From Bdellovibrionales bacterium (GTDB taxonomy: Bacteria > Myxococcota > XYA12-FULL-58-9 > SYDY01), in assembly GCA_005801425.1 (NCBI GenBank), contig SYDY01000019.1, forward strand, positions 1 to 64,000: DNA of 64,000 nt. Direction: 5' to 3'. Below the pieces are notes generated by a model. That model did no database searches. It was not told where the DNA came from and worked only from the letters and a program-made list of their open reading frames with translations. Positions 20,952-29,779 of this stretch are shown here, in pieces. Each line of letters opens with the position of its first letter. The stretch's first letter is position 1. The translations under genes and the position numbers were made by a program.

Positions 20952-21364
20952 CGTTGGTTGCTCTTTCGTAAACGTGACACAAGCACCCGAATGATCCCAC
21001 GGGAAAGTTCTGGTTTTTCCATCATGATTTCCAAAAAATCACTTTGTGCAATTCGTAAAAAAACGGCATCGGAGAGACATGTAACGGTTCCTGATCGCTG
21101 TTCATTATCAAGGATCGCCATTTCTCCGAAACATTGCCTTGTCCCAAGTTCTGCCACCGTTTTTTCTTGCACTTCGATACGAACGCGTCCATCCACAATC
21201 AAGTACATGGAATCGCCAGGATCTCCTTCTGCGAAGACCCGTTGTCCGGTTGAGAGTTCAACTTCTTCGGCGATGTTGGCAATGCCGGAGAGTTCCTCAC
21301 TGGGAATATCGACAAAAAGTTCCACGCCCCCCAAAAAGAGGACACGTTCTACGGTGCTAATCAC
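20948..21364 (-). CDS. Cyclic nucleotide-binding domain protein
   Basis: A single CNB domain fills most of this 138-residue protein. The phosphate-binding cassette reads FGEMAILDNEQRSGTV, with the Glu and Arg that contact ribose and phosphate present, and the earlier beta roll has EGDPGDSMYLIVDGRVRI. It should therefore bind cAMP or a related nucleotide. There is no DNA-binding domain, unlike Crp. TTG at 21370 is possible, but GGAG seven bases before GTG at 21364 favours the latter. It is the first gene of the plsB cluster and may make phospholipid synthesis responsive to a cyclic nucleotide (inference). Confidence 0.85.
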   Translation of the reverse strand: MISTVERVLFLGGVELFVDIPSEELSGIANIAEEVELSTGQRVFAEGDPGDSMYLIVDGRVRIEVQEKTVAELGTRQCFGEMAILDNEQRSGTVTCLSDAVFLRIAQSDFLEIMMEKPELSRGIIRVLVSRLRKSNQR

Positions 21365-21524
21365 ACCCAAACTCCATGTTTTAACCTGTTAATCCATCTC
21401 TTAAATGAGGCAACACCTGACTTTGTCACATGCTGTCCCACAGAGGAAGGGGGGCTGTGCGTAGAAAAGAACGACGTCGGCCGGCTATGGCGCTCTTGGG
21501 GGGTATCGGTTAAACATCGCGTAA

Positions 21525-22217
21525 ATGGGAGAATTTTCAGACATTTTGTGCGCAGCTCGTGTGGCATTGGATGTTCAGGCTGAGCTCGGATTGCAAGGCT
21601 TACCCGCGCCTATGGAAAATCATAGGTATGAAAAACCGTTGAATTTTCCTGTTGTTAGGGCTGCCTTTGAGTCTTTAATGGCGATCCAAGAAAATATTGG
21701 TGACTGCAAACGGTGTAAATTGTCATCGGGTCGCACACATGTGGTCTTTGGTGTGGGAGATCCTAAGGCGCGATTGATGTTTGTTGGGGAGGCCCCTGGC
21801 AGAGATGAAGATCTCCAAGGTGAGCCTTTTGTGGGCGCGGCAGGGCAATTGCTCGATAAAATGATTGTGGCCATGGGGCTTAAGCGATCGGGGGTGTACA
21901 TCGCGAACATTGTAAAATGCCGCCCGCCGGGGAATCGGGATCCCGAATCGGATGAAATTGCACAATGTGAGCCGTTTTTACGTCGACAAATCGCTTCTGT
22001 AAGGCCAGATGTCATTGTGGCGCTTGGACGTTTTGCTGTTCAGGCGTTGTTGCGGGATCCTGCCCCAATTTCCCGACAACGTGGTCATTGGCGGGAGTAT
22101 GAGGGGATAGCTTTGATGCCGACCTTTCACCCGGCTTATTTGCTGAGAAATCCAGATGAAAAACGAAAGGTATGGGATGATCTAAAGATCGTGATGGCGC
22201 GTCTTGGAACACTATAG
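21525..22217 (+). CDS. Uracil-DNA glycosylase, family 4 (iron-sulfur)
   Basis: This DNA repair enzyme removes uracil from DNA. The 230-residue protein has the family 4 pattern: Cys pair CKRCKL near residue 65, [17 protein letters not shown] as active-site motif 1, and [12 protein letters not shown] near the end as motif 2. Two further Cys ([11 protein letters not shown] and later QCEPF) complete the ligands for a 4Fe-4S cluster. The first 50 residues are a poorly conserved lead. No strong ribosome binding site is seen for the ATG at 21525, so the exact start is uncertain. It is divergent from the CNB-plsB cluster. Confidence 0.92.
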   Translation: MGEFSDILCAARVALDVQAELGLQGLPAPMENHRYEKPLNFPVVRAAFESLMAIQENIGDCKRCKLSSGRTHVVFGVGDPKARLMFVGEAPGRDEDLQGEPFVGAAGQLLDKMIVAMGLKRSGVYIANIVKCRPPGNRDPESDEIAQCEPFLRRQIASVRPDVIVALGRFAVQALLRDPAPISRQRGHWREYEGIALMPTFHPAYLLRNPDEKRKVWDDLKIVMARLGTL

Positions 22218-22239
22218 AGGGTATGCTATAGTCTATAAT
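22204..22239 (+). promoter_or_regulatory. Candidate sigma-70 promoter of the 22314 gene
   Basis: TTGGAA at 22204-22209 and TATAGT at 22227-22232 are spaced by 17 bases. A perfect TATAAT lies just after, at 22234-22239, without a good -35 partner. The element overlaps the end of the glycosylase gene and would place transcription start near 22240-22247. Confidence 0.45.
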
Positions 22240-22313
22240 TGTTGCCCTGGGCTTGACCAGTGCTTTCTCTCTTCGGTAAAAGGCATCGTAGCTGAAATCC
22301 AGCCAATGAAATC

Positions 22314-22847
22314 ATGAAGTTCTCTTTAGATTACAAAGTATCGGCCCAAGAAGGCAAAGTGAGTTCGGAACAGGTGCTCCAGAACATCGATCGCTATCGT
22401 GGCGATCTGTGTCCACCGGAGCAGCTGGAAGGGTCACTCGTTTTGTTTCTTGAAGGCAAGGAAGTTCCTCTCGATTACAGTGAGCCACTGCTGCGTTTAA
22501 TGGCAGTATGGCTTCGCAAAGCCATGTGGGCGATGGGTGGAGACACCGAGACCTTGGCACTTCGCAATAGCGAAGAATGCTTTGGTCTTATACCCGCAGG
22601 CAGTAGTGTGGAGGTCAGTTTTTTTACTGGCACCGAAGAGGAGATAGAAGAATTCGTTCTTACACCCACGAAAATTCAAGTCTCGCAATTGATGACCTCA
22701 AGCCTGAGTACGGCTGAGCGTATGATTGCAATGCTTGAGCAAGCGTGTGGCAAGGTGGACGAAGACGACGATTTCCAAGATTTGCGTATCGCTTTGGGAG
22801 AAGCGCGAAAAGCGTGGCACGATAAGGAATTGCACGAACGCCGTTAA
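22314..22847 (+). CDS. Hypothetical protein, soluble, acidic
   Basis: I do not recognise this 177-residue protein. It has no signal peptide and no membrane span. The first half is predicted alpha/beta ([29 protein letters not shown]). The second half is helical and acidic, with VDEDDDF and a charged tail. The Shine-Dalgarno sequence is weak. A promoter-like sequence lies upstream at 22204-22239. Its last four bases overlap the convergent lysC stop (TTAA shared). Confidence 0.65.
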   Translation: MKFSLDYKVSAQEGKVSSEQVLQNIDRYRGDLCPPEQLEGSLVLFLEGKEVPLDYSEPLLRLMAVWLRKAMWAMGGDTETLALRNSEECFGLIPAGSSVEVSFFTGTEEEIEEFVLTPTKIQVSQLMTSSLSTAERMIAMLEQACGKVDEDDDFQDLRIALGEARKAWHDKELHERR

Positions 22848-23905
22848 GGCACGTGTGCTTCCAGTCGATTGTGTAAAAGACAAACTCCTTTTGCGACGTC
22901 GTTTCTATTCAAGACAAACCCTTTGCCGAATGTGGCGTCGATTGTATCCACGATATGGATACCTTCGTCCACGAGATGCTTCGCAAGAAGGTTAAGTGGC
23001 GCATTTGCTCCCAAGGGTGTCACCAAACCTTGCCGCTCTTGAATATCACGGGTGTTCGCGTCGGTCATATCGACGTAGCGGCCGTTGTTTCCTACACCGA
23101 TTTGCGGCCATCGTGTGTCATCGGACAGCATTATCTGACGATGCCCAACAATAGCCCAGAGCCGTGTTTTTACTTTGGGACTGAGCACGGTATGGCGGGC
23201 TGATGTGTCGCCTGTCTTATAGGCCTCGACAGAGATAGAAGAAGACCGTGCGGTTTCTACGGCACGGGCATTAAGAACTTTGGCTCCGGCTTGTGCCATA
23301 GCCAGCATAAAATCATAATCGATTTCGGGCATATGCTGTGCATTGGGGCACTCGCGCGGATCTGCAGTGTACACGCCATCTACATCTGAAAAAATCATGC
23401 AGCGATCGGCATGCAGTGCTCCAGCCAGAGCAACGGCGGTGAGATCTGACCCACCACGACCCAGGGTGGTTATTTCTCGTTTGATACTTACGCCTTGGTA
23501 ACCGGCGACAATGGCAATATCTCCTTGGGCCAATGCCTCTTCAATACGTGCTGGACGAATTTCTAAAATGCGTGCCCCTTGGTGTTTGTCTTCGGTGATG
23601 ATGCCCGATTGGCTTCCGGTGAGTGACGTTGAGCGTCCGCCTTGTGCATGGATGGCCATGGAAAAAAGTGCCATTGAGATGCGCTCGCCGGCGGTAAGCA
23701 ACATGTCTAGCTCGCGTTGTGGCGGATTTTCAGTGATCGACCGTGCTTGGGCGAGCAGTGTGTCTGTGGTATTGCCCATGGCGCTGACCACCACGACCAA
23801 TCGGTGATTTTGTTGTTGAAAATCGACGACTTGTTTTGCGACTGCCTGAATTTTCGCAATATCTGCCAGAGAGCTTCCGCCAAATTTACAGATCCACGTT
23901 GCCAT
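22844..23905 (-). CDS. lysC: Aspartate kinase, short form
   Basis: Aspartokinase phosphorylates aspartate, the first step toward lysine, threonine and methionine. The kinase domain is clear: KFGGSSLAD at the N terminus, [27 protein letters not shown] and [13 protein letters not shown]. At 353 residues it is shorter than the usual 400-450. After the catalytic domain only about 110 residues remain, with one recognisable ACT-like unit near the end ([20 protein letters not shown]) and a shrunken region where the other would be. Feedback control by lysine or threonine may thus be altered. Homoserine dehydrogenase, a later enzyme of the pathway, is at 47424. Confidence 0.9.
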   Translation of the reverse strand: MATWICKFGGSSLADIAKIQAVAKQVVDFQQQNHRLVVVVSAMGNTTDTLLAQARSITENPPQRELDMLLTAGERISMALFSMAIHAQGGRSTSLTGSQSGIITEDKHQGARILEIRPARIEEALAQGDIAIVAGYQGVSIKREITTLGRGGSDLTAVALAGALHADRCMIFSDVDGVYTADPRECPNAQHMPEIDYDFMLAMAQAGAKVLNARAVETARSSSISVEAYKTGDTSARHTVLSPKVKTRLWAIVGHRQIMLSDDTRWPQIGVGNNGRYVDMTDANTRDIQERQGLVTPLGANAPLNLLAKHLVDEGIHIVDTIDATFGKGFVLNRNDVAKGVCLLHNRLEAHVP

Positions 23906-23935
23906 GGGATCAGCGTAGCAAAATGCGATGAAATG

Positions 23936-24361
23936 TTAAAACGGTTTGACGATCGCAAGGATCGTGATGCCAATCAGCAAGAACGTAGGTATCTCGTTGA
24001 ATATGCGATACCAACGATGTGATTTTTTATTTTTATCGGCCGCGAATTTTTTCATTAATGCACCACACACGTGGTGGTATCCGATGAGTACGATAACCAA
24101 TGTGAGTTTGGCATGCAGCCAACCTTGGCTTTTGTACATGTTCCATGCGTAGCCGTTGAGTAGTGCAAGACCTGTAATGATGGTGAATAGCATGGCGGGC
24201 GTCATGATGTAGCGATAGAGCCTTCGCTCCATGATTTTGAATCGTTCTATGCCAGGCGTATCGGTTGTGCTTGCGTGATACACAAATAAGCGTGGCAGAT
24301 AAAATAGACCTGCAAACCAAGCGACCATGGCAATGATGTGAAATGCTTTAATCAGTAACAT
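23936..24361 (-). CDS. hemJ: Protoporphyrinogen oxidase HemJ family membrane protein
   Basis: HemJ oxidises protoporphyrinogen IX to protoporphyrin IX in heme synthesis. The 141-residue protein has four membrane spans and the family signature at the start (KAFHIIAMVAWFAGLFYLPRLFVYH), with the functional His near residue 8. GWLHAKLTLVIVLIGYHH contains another conserved His/Lys set, and NEIPTFLLI lies near the end. It begins one base after the parA stop, so the two are co-transcribed. No other heme gene is in the window. Confidence 0.92.
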   Translation of the reverse strand: MLLIKAFHIIAMVAWFAGLFYLPRLFVYHASTTDTPGIERFKIMERRLYRYIMTPAMLFTIITGLALLNGYAWNMYKSQGWLHAKLTLVIVLIGYHHVCGALMKKFAADKNKKSHRWYRIFNEIPTFLLIGITILAIVKPF

Positions 24362-24362
24362 A

Positions 24363-25229
24363 TTATCCTACAGCCTCCTTGGGGATGTTTGCGTTGAGCT
24401 TTAACATAACTTCATGAGCAAGTGCACGGTATGCGATGGCACCTGGGCTTGTGATTGCGTATTGAAAAACGGATTGTCCCTGCATATGGGCGCGATTGAG
24501 ACTCGCATTTTGTGGAATTTGTGTCGCAAATAGGGCTTCTGCAAACATATCGCGAAAGCTTTGGCTGATACTTTCGTTGATGCGTTTGGTTCGGACATCC
24601 ACGCGCGTCGCAAGGATCCCAAGCACATTTAGCGATTGCCCTAATCGTTTACGTAAGGTTGTTACCGTGTCGAGCATATCGCTGACACCTTCAAGCGCCA
24701 ACACCGACATATCGGCCGGAATGATTACATGCTCTGCCGCACAAAGTGCGTTCAGCGTGAGCGTGCCAATGTTGGGCGGACAATCGATGAGAATGATATC
24801 GTGATGGGTTCGTGCAACGTCAAGGGCGCCACGAAGTATAAATTCTTTGCCAATTTTTGCTGATAAAACCATTTCTGTTTCGGCAAGGCGCTTGTCCGAG
24901 CCAGCAAGCATCAGTTGGGGCGTGGGGCTTAGGCGAACGACTTCTTGTACATCGTTGAGATGACCTAGCATGACGTCGCTGAATGTGGGGGATGGGGCGG
25001 GCGGAGAGCCGAGAGCTGCAGCGACGTGGGCTTGCGGATCGAGATCGATCAAAAGCACATGACAACCGAGTTCTGCCATGGCAGTGGCAAGATTGACTGC
25101 AGTGGTTGTTTTTCCGACACCTCCTTTGCTGGATGCGATGGCGATTGTGGTCGCATTGCGGCTGCCTCGCTCGGGGTTTTTAGAAACCATGTGGCGTAAA
25201 TGTTCGGTAATGCGGTGTCGGATGTCCAA
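24363..25229 (-). CDS. ParA/Soj family ATPase, orphan
   Basis: This is a deviant Walker ATPase of the ParA family, which positions DNA or protein cargo. The Walker A motif is SSKGGVGKTTTAVNLA near residue 30, followed by LLIDLDPQAHV. The later DCPPNIGTLTLNAL is the Walker B-like segment. The frame extends to 25547, but AGAGG six bases before TTG at 25229 gives a 288-residue protein; an ATG at 25190 lacks a binding site. No parB lies nearby. The gene is divergent from a sigma factor and transcribed into hemJ. The cargo is unknown. Confidence 0.85.
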   Translation of the reverse strand: MDIRHRITEHLRHMVSKNPERGSRNATTIAIASSKGGVGKTTTAVNLATAMAELGCHVLLIDLDPQAHVAAALGSPPAPSPTFSDVMLGHLNDVQEVVRLSPTPQLMLAGSDKRLAETEMVLSAKIGKEFILRGALDVARTHHDIILIDCPPNIGTLTLNALCAAEHVIIPADMSVLALEGVSDMLDTVTTLRKRLGQSLNVLGILATRVDVRTKRINESISQSFRDMFAEALFATQIPQNASLNRAHMQGQSVFQYAITSPGAIAYRALAHEVMLKLNANIPKEAVG

Positions 25230-25310
25230 TTGTAACCTCTGCTGTGGGTTCGCTTGTCTTTTTTTAGCACTATGGGAATAATGCGGTGGGTTCCAGGGGT
25301 TCATAAGCAT

Positions 25311-25946
25311 ATGGGCTTTTTTTCGCAAACACAGAACGTTCACGTTGATCAGATCGAAGGGCTGTTGCAGGCGAACCTTGATGTTCTGTATCGGGTTGCT
25401 TTGCGTTATACCCGTGATGCGTCTTCGGCGCAGGATCTGGTTCAGGATGCAGCCATTCGCTGCTTGCGTTTTCGACACCGTTATACCCCGGGTACCAATT
25501 TCCGCGCGTGGTCGCTTACGATCCTCACCAATATTTTTAGACAACAATATCGTCGTTTAAAACATGAGCGATCGATTTTGTTGGATCCAGATGCTGTCGA
25601 ACAAGTTCACGGAAGTCATCCAGGGACGCTCCAGCCTGAAGAGGCGTTCTTTGATGGACTGTTGGGTGATGAAGTGACACATGCGCTTGACAAGCTTGGC
25701 GATGATCATCGCGCGGTGCTTGTTTTGTGTGATTTAGAGGGTGTTTCTTATAAAGACGCTTCAGACATATTGGATGTTCCCATTGGGACAGTGATGAGCC
25801 GTTTGTATCGTGCGAGACGTCTTGTTCGCTTGGAACTCCATGGATTGGCTGTGGAACGTGGTTTTGCAGCCCAAGAAAAACGTGAGGAAAACGACGAGAA
25901 TGTATTACCATTGCGCCGTGAATGGGTACGAAAGGGGGCGTCGTGA
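25311..25946 (+). CDS. ECF-family RNA polymerase sigma factor
   Basis: This 211-residue sigma-70 family factor has only regions 2 and 4, the ECF layout. Region 2 spans LYRVALRYTRDASSAQDLVQDA and FRAWSLTILTNIFRQQYRR. Region 4 has LDKLGDDHRAVLVLCDLEGVS and the helix-turn-helix KDASDILDVPIGTVMSRLYRAR. ATG codons at 25272 and 25281 are also possible; 25311 has AGGGG eleven bases upstream. The acidic/basic tail (about 30 residues) extends beyond region 4. Its stop overlaps the anti-sigma start (TGATG), so the two are made together. Confidence 0.93.
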   Translation: MGFFSQTQNVHVDQIEGLLQANLDVLYRVALRYTRDASSAQDLVQDAAIRCLRFRHRYTPGTNFRAWSLTILTNIFRQQYRRLKHERSILLDPDAVEQVHGSHPGTLQPEEAFFDGLLGDEVTHALDKLGDDHRAVLVLCDLEGVSYKDASDILDVPIGTVMSRLYRARRLVRLELHGLAVERGFAAQEKREENDENVLPLRREWVRKGAS

Positions 25947-26671
25947 TGGGTGCTATGCCATGTTGCGAAGCGCAGACGTTACTCCCATTATGGCTTGATG
26001 GGGAACTTCCAGGGAATGAAGGCCTTGAGATCGAGCAACATCTTGCAGCGTGTATCGATTGCTCACGCAGTGTTAAAGTCGATGTCTCTGTGCGTCGCGC
26101 ATTGATGCGCAGTACGTTGGGTGGTTGTGCACCCCATGGCTTGCGAACGCGTGTTGATTCTTCTTGTCGGAGTGAGCGACGCGTGGCACAAAATCGTCGA
26201 ACGTGGCGGGTTGTCTCTGCCGCGTCACTGTGCGTGATTGCTGCTCTTTTAACGATGCGCCGAGGGATATCGGATCTTTCGTTAGAGCATATGATGGCAC
26301 GCCATGCTGGAAATTTAAAAATGGATGTGGAATCGGAAGAACTCAAACCGGTTCAGCAATATTTAAGTGGGCATTTACCCTTTTCAGTTCATTTTCCGTC
26401 ATTTCATGAGAAAGTTGTACCGCAGCGTTTGGGTGCGCGTGTGATCCAATTGGATAATCGTGATGCAGCCTACATTCGTTACGATACGTCTCGTGGACGT
26501 ATTTCGTTGGTGGTATCTCCGGATATGTCTCAATGGCCTGTGGAGGAAGAGCAGGTCGTGCGCCGTGTGCATGGTTACTCTGTGACCAGATGGCGTGATG
26601 GTGGCTTGGTGTATTCTGTGGTGACCGACGAACCTGAAGTGGTTCGTTTTGCGTTTCCAGAACGATTCTAA
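25946..26671 (+). CDS. Anti-sigma factor with zinc-binding N-domain and one membrane span
   Basis: This is the probable inhibitor of the preceding ECF factor. The N-terminal anti-sigma domain has the zinc motif with Cys6/Cys7, His32, Cys36 and Cys39 (HLAACIDC), the ZAS pattern often linked to redox sensing. A membrane span lies near residues 88-103 (VVSAASLCVIAALL). About 135 residues follow outside the membrane with no recognised domain. The start at 25946 is fixed by TGATG overlap with the sigma gene. It should hold the sigma factor at the membrane until an envelope or thiol signal releases it. Confidence 0.88.
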   Translation: MGAMPCCEAQTLLPLWLDGELPGNEGLEIEQHLAACIDCSRSVKVDVSVRRALMRSTLGGCAPHGLRTRVDSSCRSERRVAQNRRTWRVVSAASLCVIAALLTMRRGISDLSLEHMMARHAGNLKMDVESEELKPVQQYLSGHLPFSVHFPSFHEKVVPQRLGARVIQLDNRDAAYIRYDTSRGRISLVVSPDMSQWPVEEEQVVRRVHGYSVTRWRDGGLVYSVVTDEPEVVRFAFPERF

Positions 26672-26676
26672 CGCTA

Positions 26677-28896
26677 CTATTTTCGCAGACGTGATTCGAT
26701 TGAAATTTTGATGGTGTAATGGATGCCTGCGTACTTGCTAAATAGAGTGCGCATGATGTTACCGCTTAAGCGCAAACAGACACAAGGCGTTGTTGTGTAA
26801 ATGGTTGCTCGGCGTGTGCGTCCTGGATGAATTGCCGCGATCTCGCCGAAGAAATTATCGTCATCGGTATGTGCGATCGTTGACATGATATCGCCATCAA
26901 CAATAACGCTCACAGTACCCTCACACAGCAAGTAAAAATCATCTCCGATCTCTCCTTGTTGAATAACAGTATGATTTTTTTCGAATTGAACTTTATCACC
27001 ATAGGCGGCAATTTGATTTCGCACCGAAAGATCTAAATGTCGGAAAAGTTCGGCGGATCCGACCATCGGACGGTGTTCCCAGATCGTACGGATTTTTTTC
27101 TCTAAGCCCTTCGCATGGAAATATTCATCAAGAAACGAACCGTTTATTTCAAACAATTCCATGGGTGTTTCGGCAGTGATGGTTGCCGTATTATGACCTC
27201 GGGCATCGACCAATTCGATGTGTCCAAAAAATTCGCCGGGGCGTAATTCTGTTATTTTTTCATTGTGACTGTTCCACACTGAGGCAATCCCAGACACAAT
27301 GATGCTGAACATCGAACGGGGGTCTTGTTCTCCTTCGTGTGCAAGGATGCTTTGACTGCTGATTGTGCGTGTTTTTCCTTTGAAGAGCATGGCAGAAAAC
27401 CAGGCAGGATCATCGACCTCTAAAAATTTGAGTGCACGCAACAAGCGTGCTGGGATAGCGGGGTGCAGCGGACGTGGCGTGATATGTGTGATGAGTTGTC
27501 CCGGTTCAGCAAGACGATGACCAAAACTTCGGGTATGCGCATTATCGGGGCAATGATAATAAAGAATGTCATTGGGATTGCCTTCCCAATCTTTGGGATG
27601 CCCATGAATAATCGATTCACCTACGTCGGCAAAATAGGTGCTGTTTTCAATGCGTTTGCTTGGAATAAGATTACGTAGAGATTGAAACATGTTTTGGTTT
27701 AAGATCCCGCATTGAAGCATCTCGTCGAGGCCTGCGTGATGGATCGTATCACCCGATACTTGAATACTGTGTTTATGGCCGCCACCATCATTCATTGCCA
27801 CATGGACACCAATGGTCGGAATAGAATGTGCTGTGTAGAAAAAATTAAATTCAGCGCCCAACATTTCAAAAGGTTCACCCGGGGTCACGCGTTGGTAGTC
27901 GATATAACCCGCAACATCTTCTTCCGATTCGCCGAAATGGCATGCCAGCTTGGCAAGTGCAGAACGATAAATGGGTTCGGCGGTGATGACTTTGGGACGT
28001 TGCCCTGCAAGAATAAGTTCGACAAACGCACCCATGTGGTCTTCATGACAATGGCTAAGAATAATCGCATCAATGTCGTCGCAGCTTATTCCTTGGCTTT
28101 GAAGAAGATAACGTGTTCCCACGGGACCGTCGTAAACGACTGCGCGGCCGTTGATCCAAAATAAAAATCCTGTCGTTGGACCACTGAGGTCGAATCCACT
28201 GCGTGTGCCGAGCGCTTTGATTCCAAAAGTAATGGGCGTTTGGGTGATGGAGGGTGTTTTGAGTGTTGCAAAAGGGGTCACAGGCCCATGGATTGAGAGA
28301 TCAATAGGCTGTGTTTTATTTTGTGTACGAATCAAAAATTCATGCGGTGCTGTGCGTGCAATATGAACAGAGTCATCTAACAGTTGGATTTTCCCACTTC
28401 GATCAAAACATACAATATCCACCGACTCGTTGATTTCACATTGGCGATTGTCTTTTTTGACGGCGAGATGTCGACTTATATTGGCCAGTATCGTGGCGAT
28501 GTCATCGGGAACGAGGCGTTTTCCCTGTGGGTCGCGATAGCTTTGCATTTGCGCAAGCGAGGGACCGTAGAGTGTTATCTCTAATGCACGTTTGATTCCA
28601 TCACGTTGTTCTGGGTCACATACGAGGACCAATCGTTCATTTTCTAAACGGCGATTGAATGCTGCACCATAGACAAACAAAAATTCATACAGAAAAAATT
28701 CTGGACTGAATTGGGGTGTGGCAGCGACCAGAAGTGTTTGTGGTGCCACAAGAATGCGCGGAAACGGGATGCTATGTTGGTTGCAGAAATATTTCGTTGC
28801 TTTAAATGCATCGGAGGGTGCACCAAACAAGATCGACCCGCGAGATGTGAGGGCCAGTTTTGCACCAGGATACGGGCTGAAAATGTCGAGTGACAT
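26677..28896 (-). CDS. Metallo-beta-lactamase domain fused to two cyclic nucleotide-binding domains
   Basis: This 739-residue protein has three parts. Residues 1-220 have no recognised domain. Residues 230-470 form a metallo-beta-lactamase fold with the metal motif SHCHEDHMG (281-289), His357, SGDT (Asp383) and HGHP (431-434), so the hydrolase site looks intact. Residues 500-595 and 612-725 are CNB domains. The first has FGHIELVDARGHNTAT, lacking the usual Glu and Arg. The second has FGEIAAIHPGRTRRAT and should bind nucleotide. No signal peptide is seen. A cyclic-nucleotide-controlled hydrolase or phosphodiesterase is plausible. It ends five bases from the anti-sigma gene. Confidence 0.88.
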   Translation of the reverse strand: MSLDIFSPYPGAKLALTSRGSILFGAPSDAFKATKYFCNQHSIPFPRILVAPQTLLVAATPQFSPEFFLYEFLFVYGAAFNRRLENERLVLVCDPEQRDGIKRALEITLYGPSLAQMQSYRDPQGKRLVPDDIATILANISRHLAVKKDNRQCEINESVDIVCFDRSGKIQLLDDSVHIARTAPHEFLIRTQNKTQPIDLSIHGPVTPFATLKTPSITQTPITFGIKALGTRSGFDLSGPTTGFLFWINGRAVVYDGPVGTRYLLQSQGISCDDIDAIILSHCHEDHMGAFVELILAGQRPKVITAEPIYRSALAKLACHFGESEEDVAGYIDYQRVTPGEPFEMLGAEFNFFYTAHSIPTIGVHVAMNDGGGHKHSIQVSGDTIHHAGLDEMLQCGILNQNMFQSLRNLIPSKRIENSTYFADVGESIIHGHPKDWEGNPNDILYYHCPDNAHTRSFGHRLAEPGQLITHITPRPLHPAIPARLLRALKFLEVDDPAWFSAMLFKGKTRTISSQSILAHEGEQDPRSMFSIIVSGIASVWNSHNEKITELRPGEFFGHIELVDARGHNTATITAETPMELFEINGSFLDEYFHAKGLEKKIRTIWEHRPMVGSAELFRHLDLSVRNQIAAYGDKVQFEKNHTVIQQGEIGDDFYLLCEGTVSVIVDGDIMSTIAHTDDDNFFGEIAAIHPGRTRRATIYTTTPCVCLRLSGNIMRTLFSKYAGIHYTIKISIESRLRK

Positions 28897-28989
28897 GGTG
28901 TGCTTTTGCCCCTTTACATCCTTGATGTGTTATCGGACGTGTGCTGTTTGTCGGCATCTGTGCATGAGATCTCTTATAATCGAATTATC

Positions 28990-29751
28990 ATGCATGTGTT
29001 GGTGGTGGAAAAAGATCGGCCTTCTTGTGAAAAAATAGTTACGCTTCTTGAGGGGCTCGGTGTGGCAAGTATTGTCGCCTTGGATCCCATAGAAGCCATC
29101 CTATCGGCAAAAGCCAATCGCCCTGTGGCGATTGTATTATCAGCCGATCTGGGTTCCTCAAGCGGCTATGCTTTGTGCAGTAAATTTAAACGCGATCCTG
29201 ATCTCCAAGCTATCCCAGTGCTCATCATTGCGGAGGATGCTGATCCGGATACTTTTTTGAGGCATCAGCAGTTGAAAACCGGTGCCCAAGTTTATTTGCA
29301 TGGGGCGCGCATTCAGGAACAACTTGGTCCCGCTTTGTTGCAATATCTGCCGAACTTAAACGCTCAGATGGAGATCCCAACGATGCATGATACGAGAAAG
29401 CAGGATGGTATCCAATCGGAGTTGGATCAATTGCTTCGCCATATGGAAGAGTCCCATGAGGATGGTCATATGGCTCCTATCCTGCCGTTGCCCGACGAGT
29501 TTCATGCCATCGTTCGTGAGGCCATGGTGTCTCAACCTGACATGACAACAAGTGCAGAGACTGATGAGCGACAGCTTAGGCTTGCGTTGGAATCGGTACA
29601 GTCAGACCTCGTTTTTGCTTCCCATGAGCGTGCTGAGCTTGAGCAGGAGGTTGCACGTCTTAAAGAAGAAAACACAGTGCTTACCTCACAACGCGATATG
29701 GTTCGTGATGCCATACGGCACGTCCTCGAAGTCGTTAAAAACATTAAATGA
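28990..29751 (+). CDS. FrzS-like pseudo-receiver with C-terminal coiled coil
   Basis: This 253-residue protein has a response-regulator receiver fold at residues 1-120 and a coiled coil at about 190-253 (QLRLALESVQSDLV and onwards, with heptads of E, L, K). The receiver looks non-canonical: at the phosphorylation position, eight residues before the Gly of SSSGYALC, there is Ser51 rather than Asp, and the usual Lys before the last strand is replaced (VYLHGAR). Asp53 is nearby. This resembles the Myxococcus motility protein FrzS. The middle (residues 130-185) is disordered. CdnL/CarD lies downstream. The start is ATG at 28990; upstream codons in the frame are not needed. Confidence 0.75.
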   Translation: MHVLVVEKDRPSCEKIVTLLEGLGVASIVALDPIEAILSAKANRPVAIVLSADLGSSSGYALCSKFKRDPDLQAIPVLIIAEDADPDTFLRHQQLKTGAQVYLHGARIQEQLGPALLQYLPNLNAQMEIPTMHDTRKQDGIQSELDQLLRHMEESHEDGHMAPILPLPDEFHAIVREAMVSQPDMTTSAETDERQLRLALESVQSDLVFASHERAELEQEVARLKEENTVLTSQRDMVRDAIRHVLEVVKNIK

Positions 29752-29779
29752 ATAAATATCCACAACCCTCTGGACGTCG

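Noticed and set aside
20383-20994. 203-codon plus-strand frame over plsB and the small membrane gene
   Set aside because: It lies opposite two overlapping genes whose starts and stops are coupled (TGATG, ATGA). The product shows no known motif.
25537-26346. Long open frame of 269 codons on the minus strand under the sigma and anti-sigma genes
   Set aside because: It is antisense to two clearly recognised genes with domain motifs, and it has a low-complexity composition rich in Arg, His, Ser and Pro. It has no ribosome site or family match.
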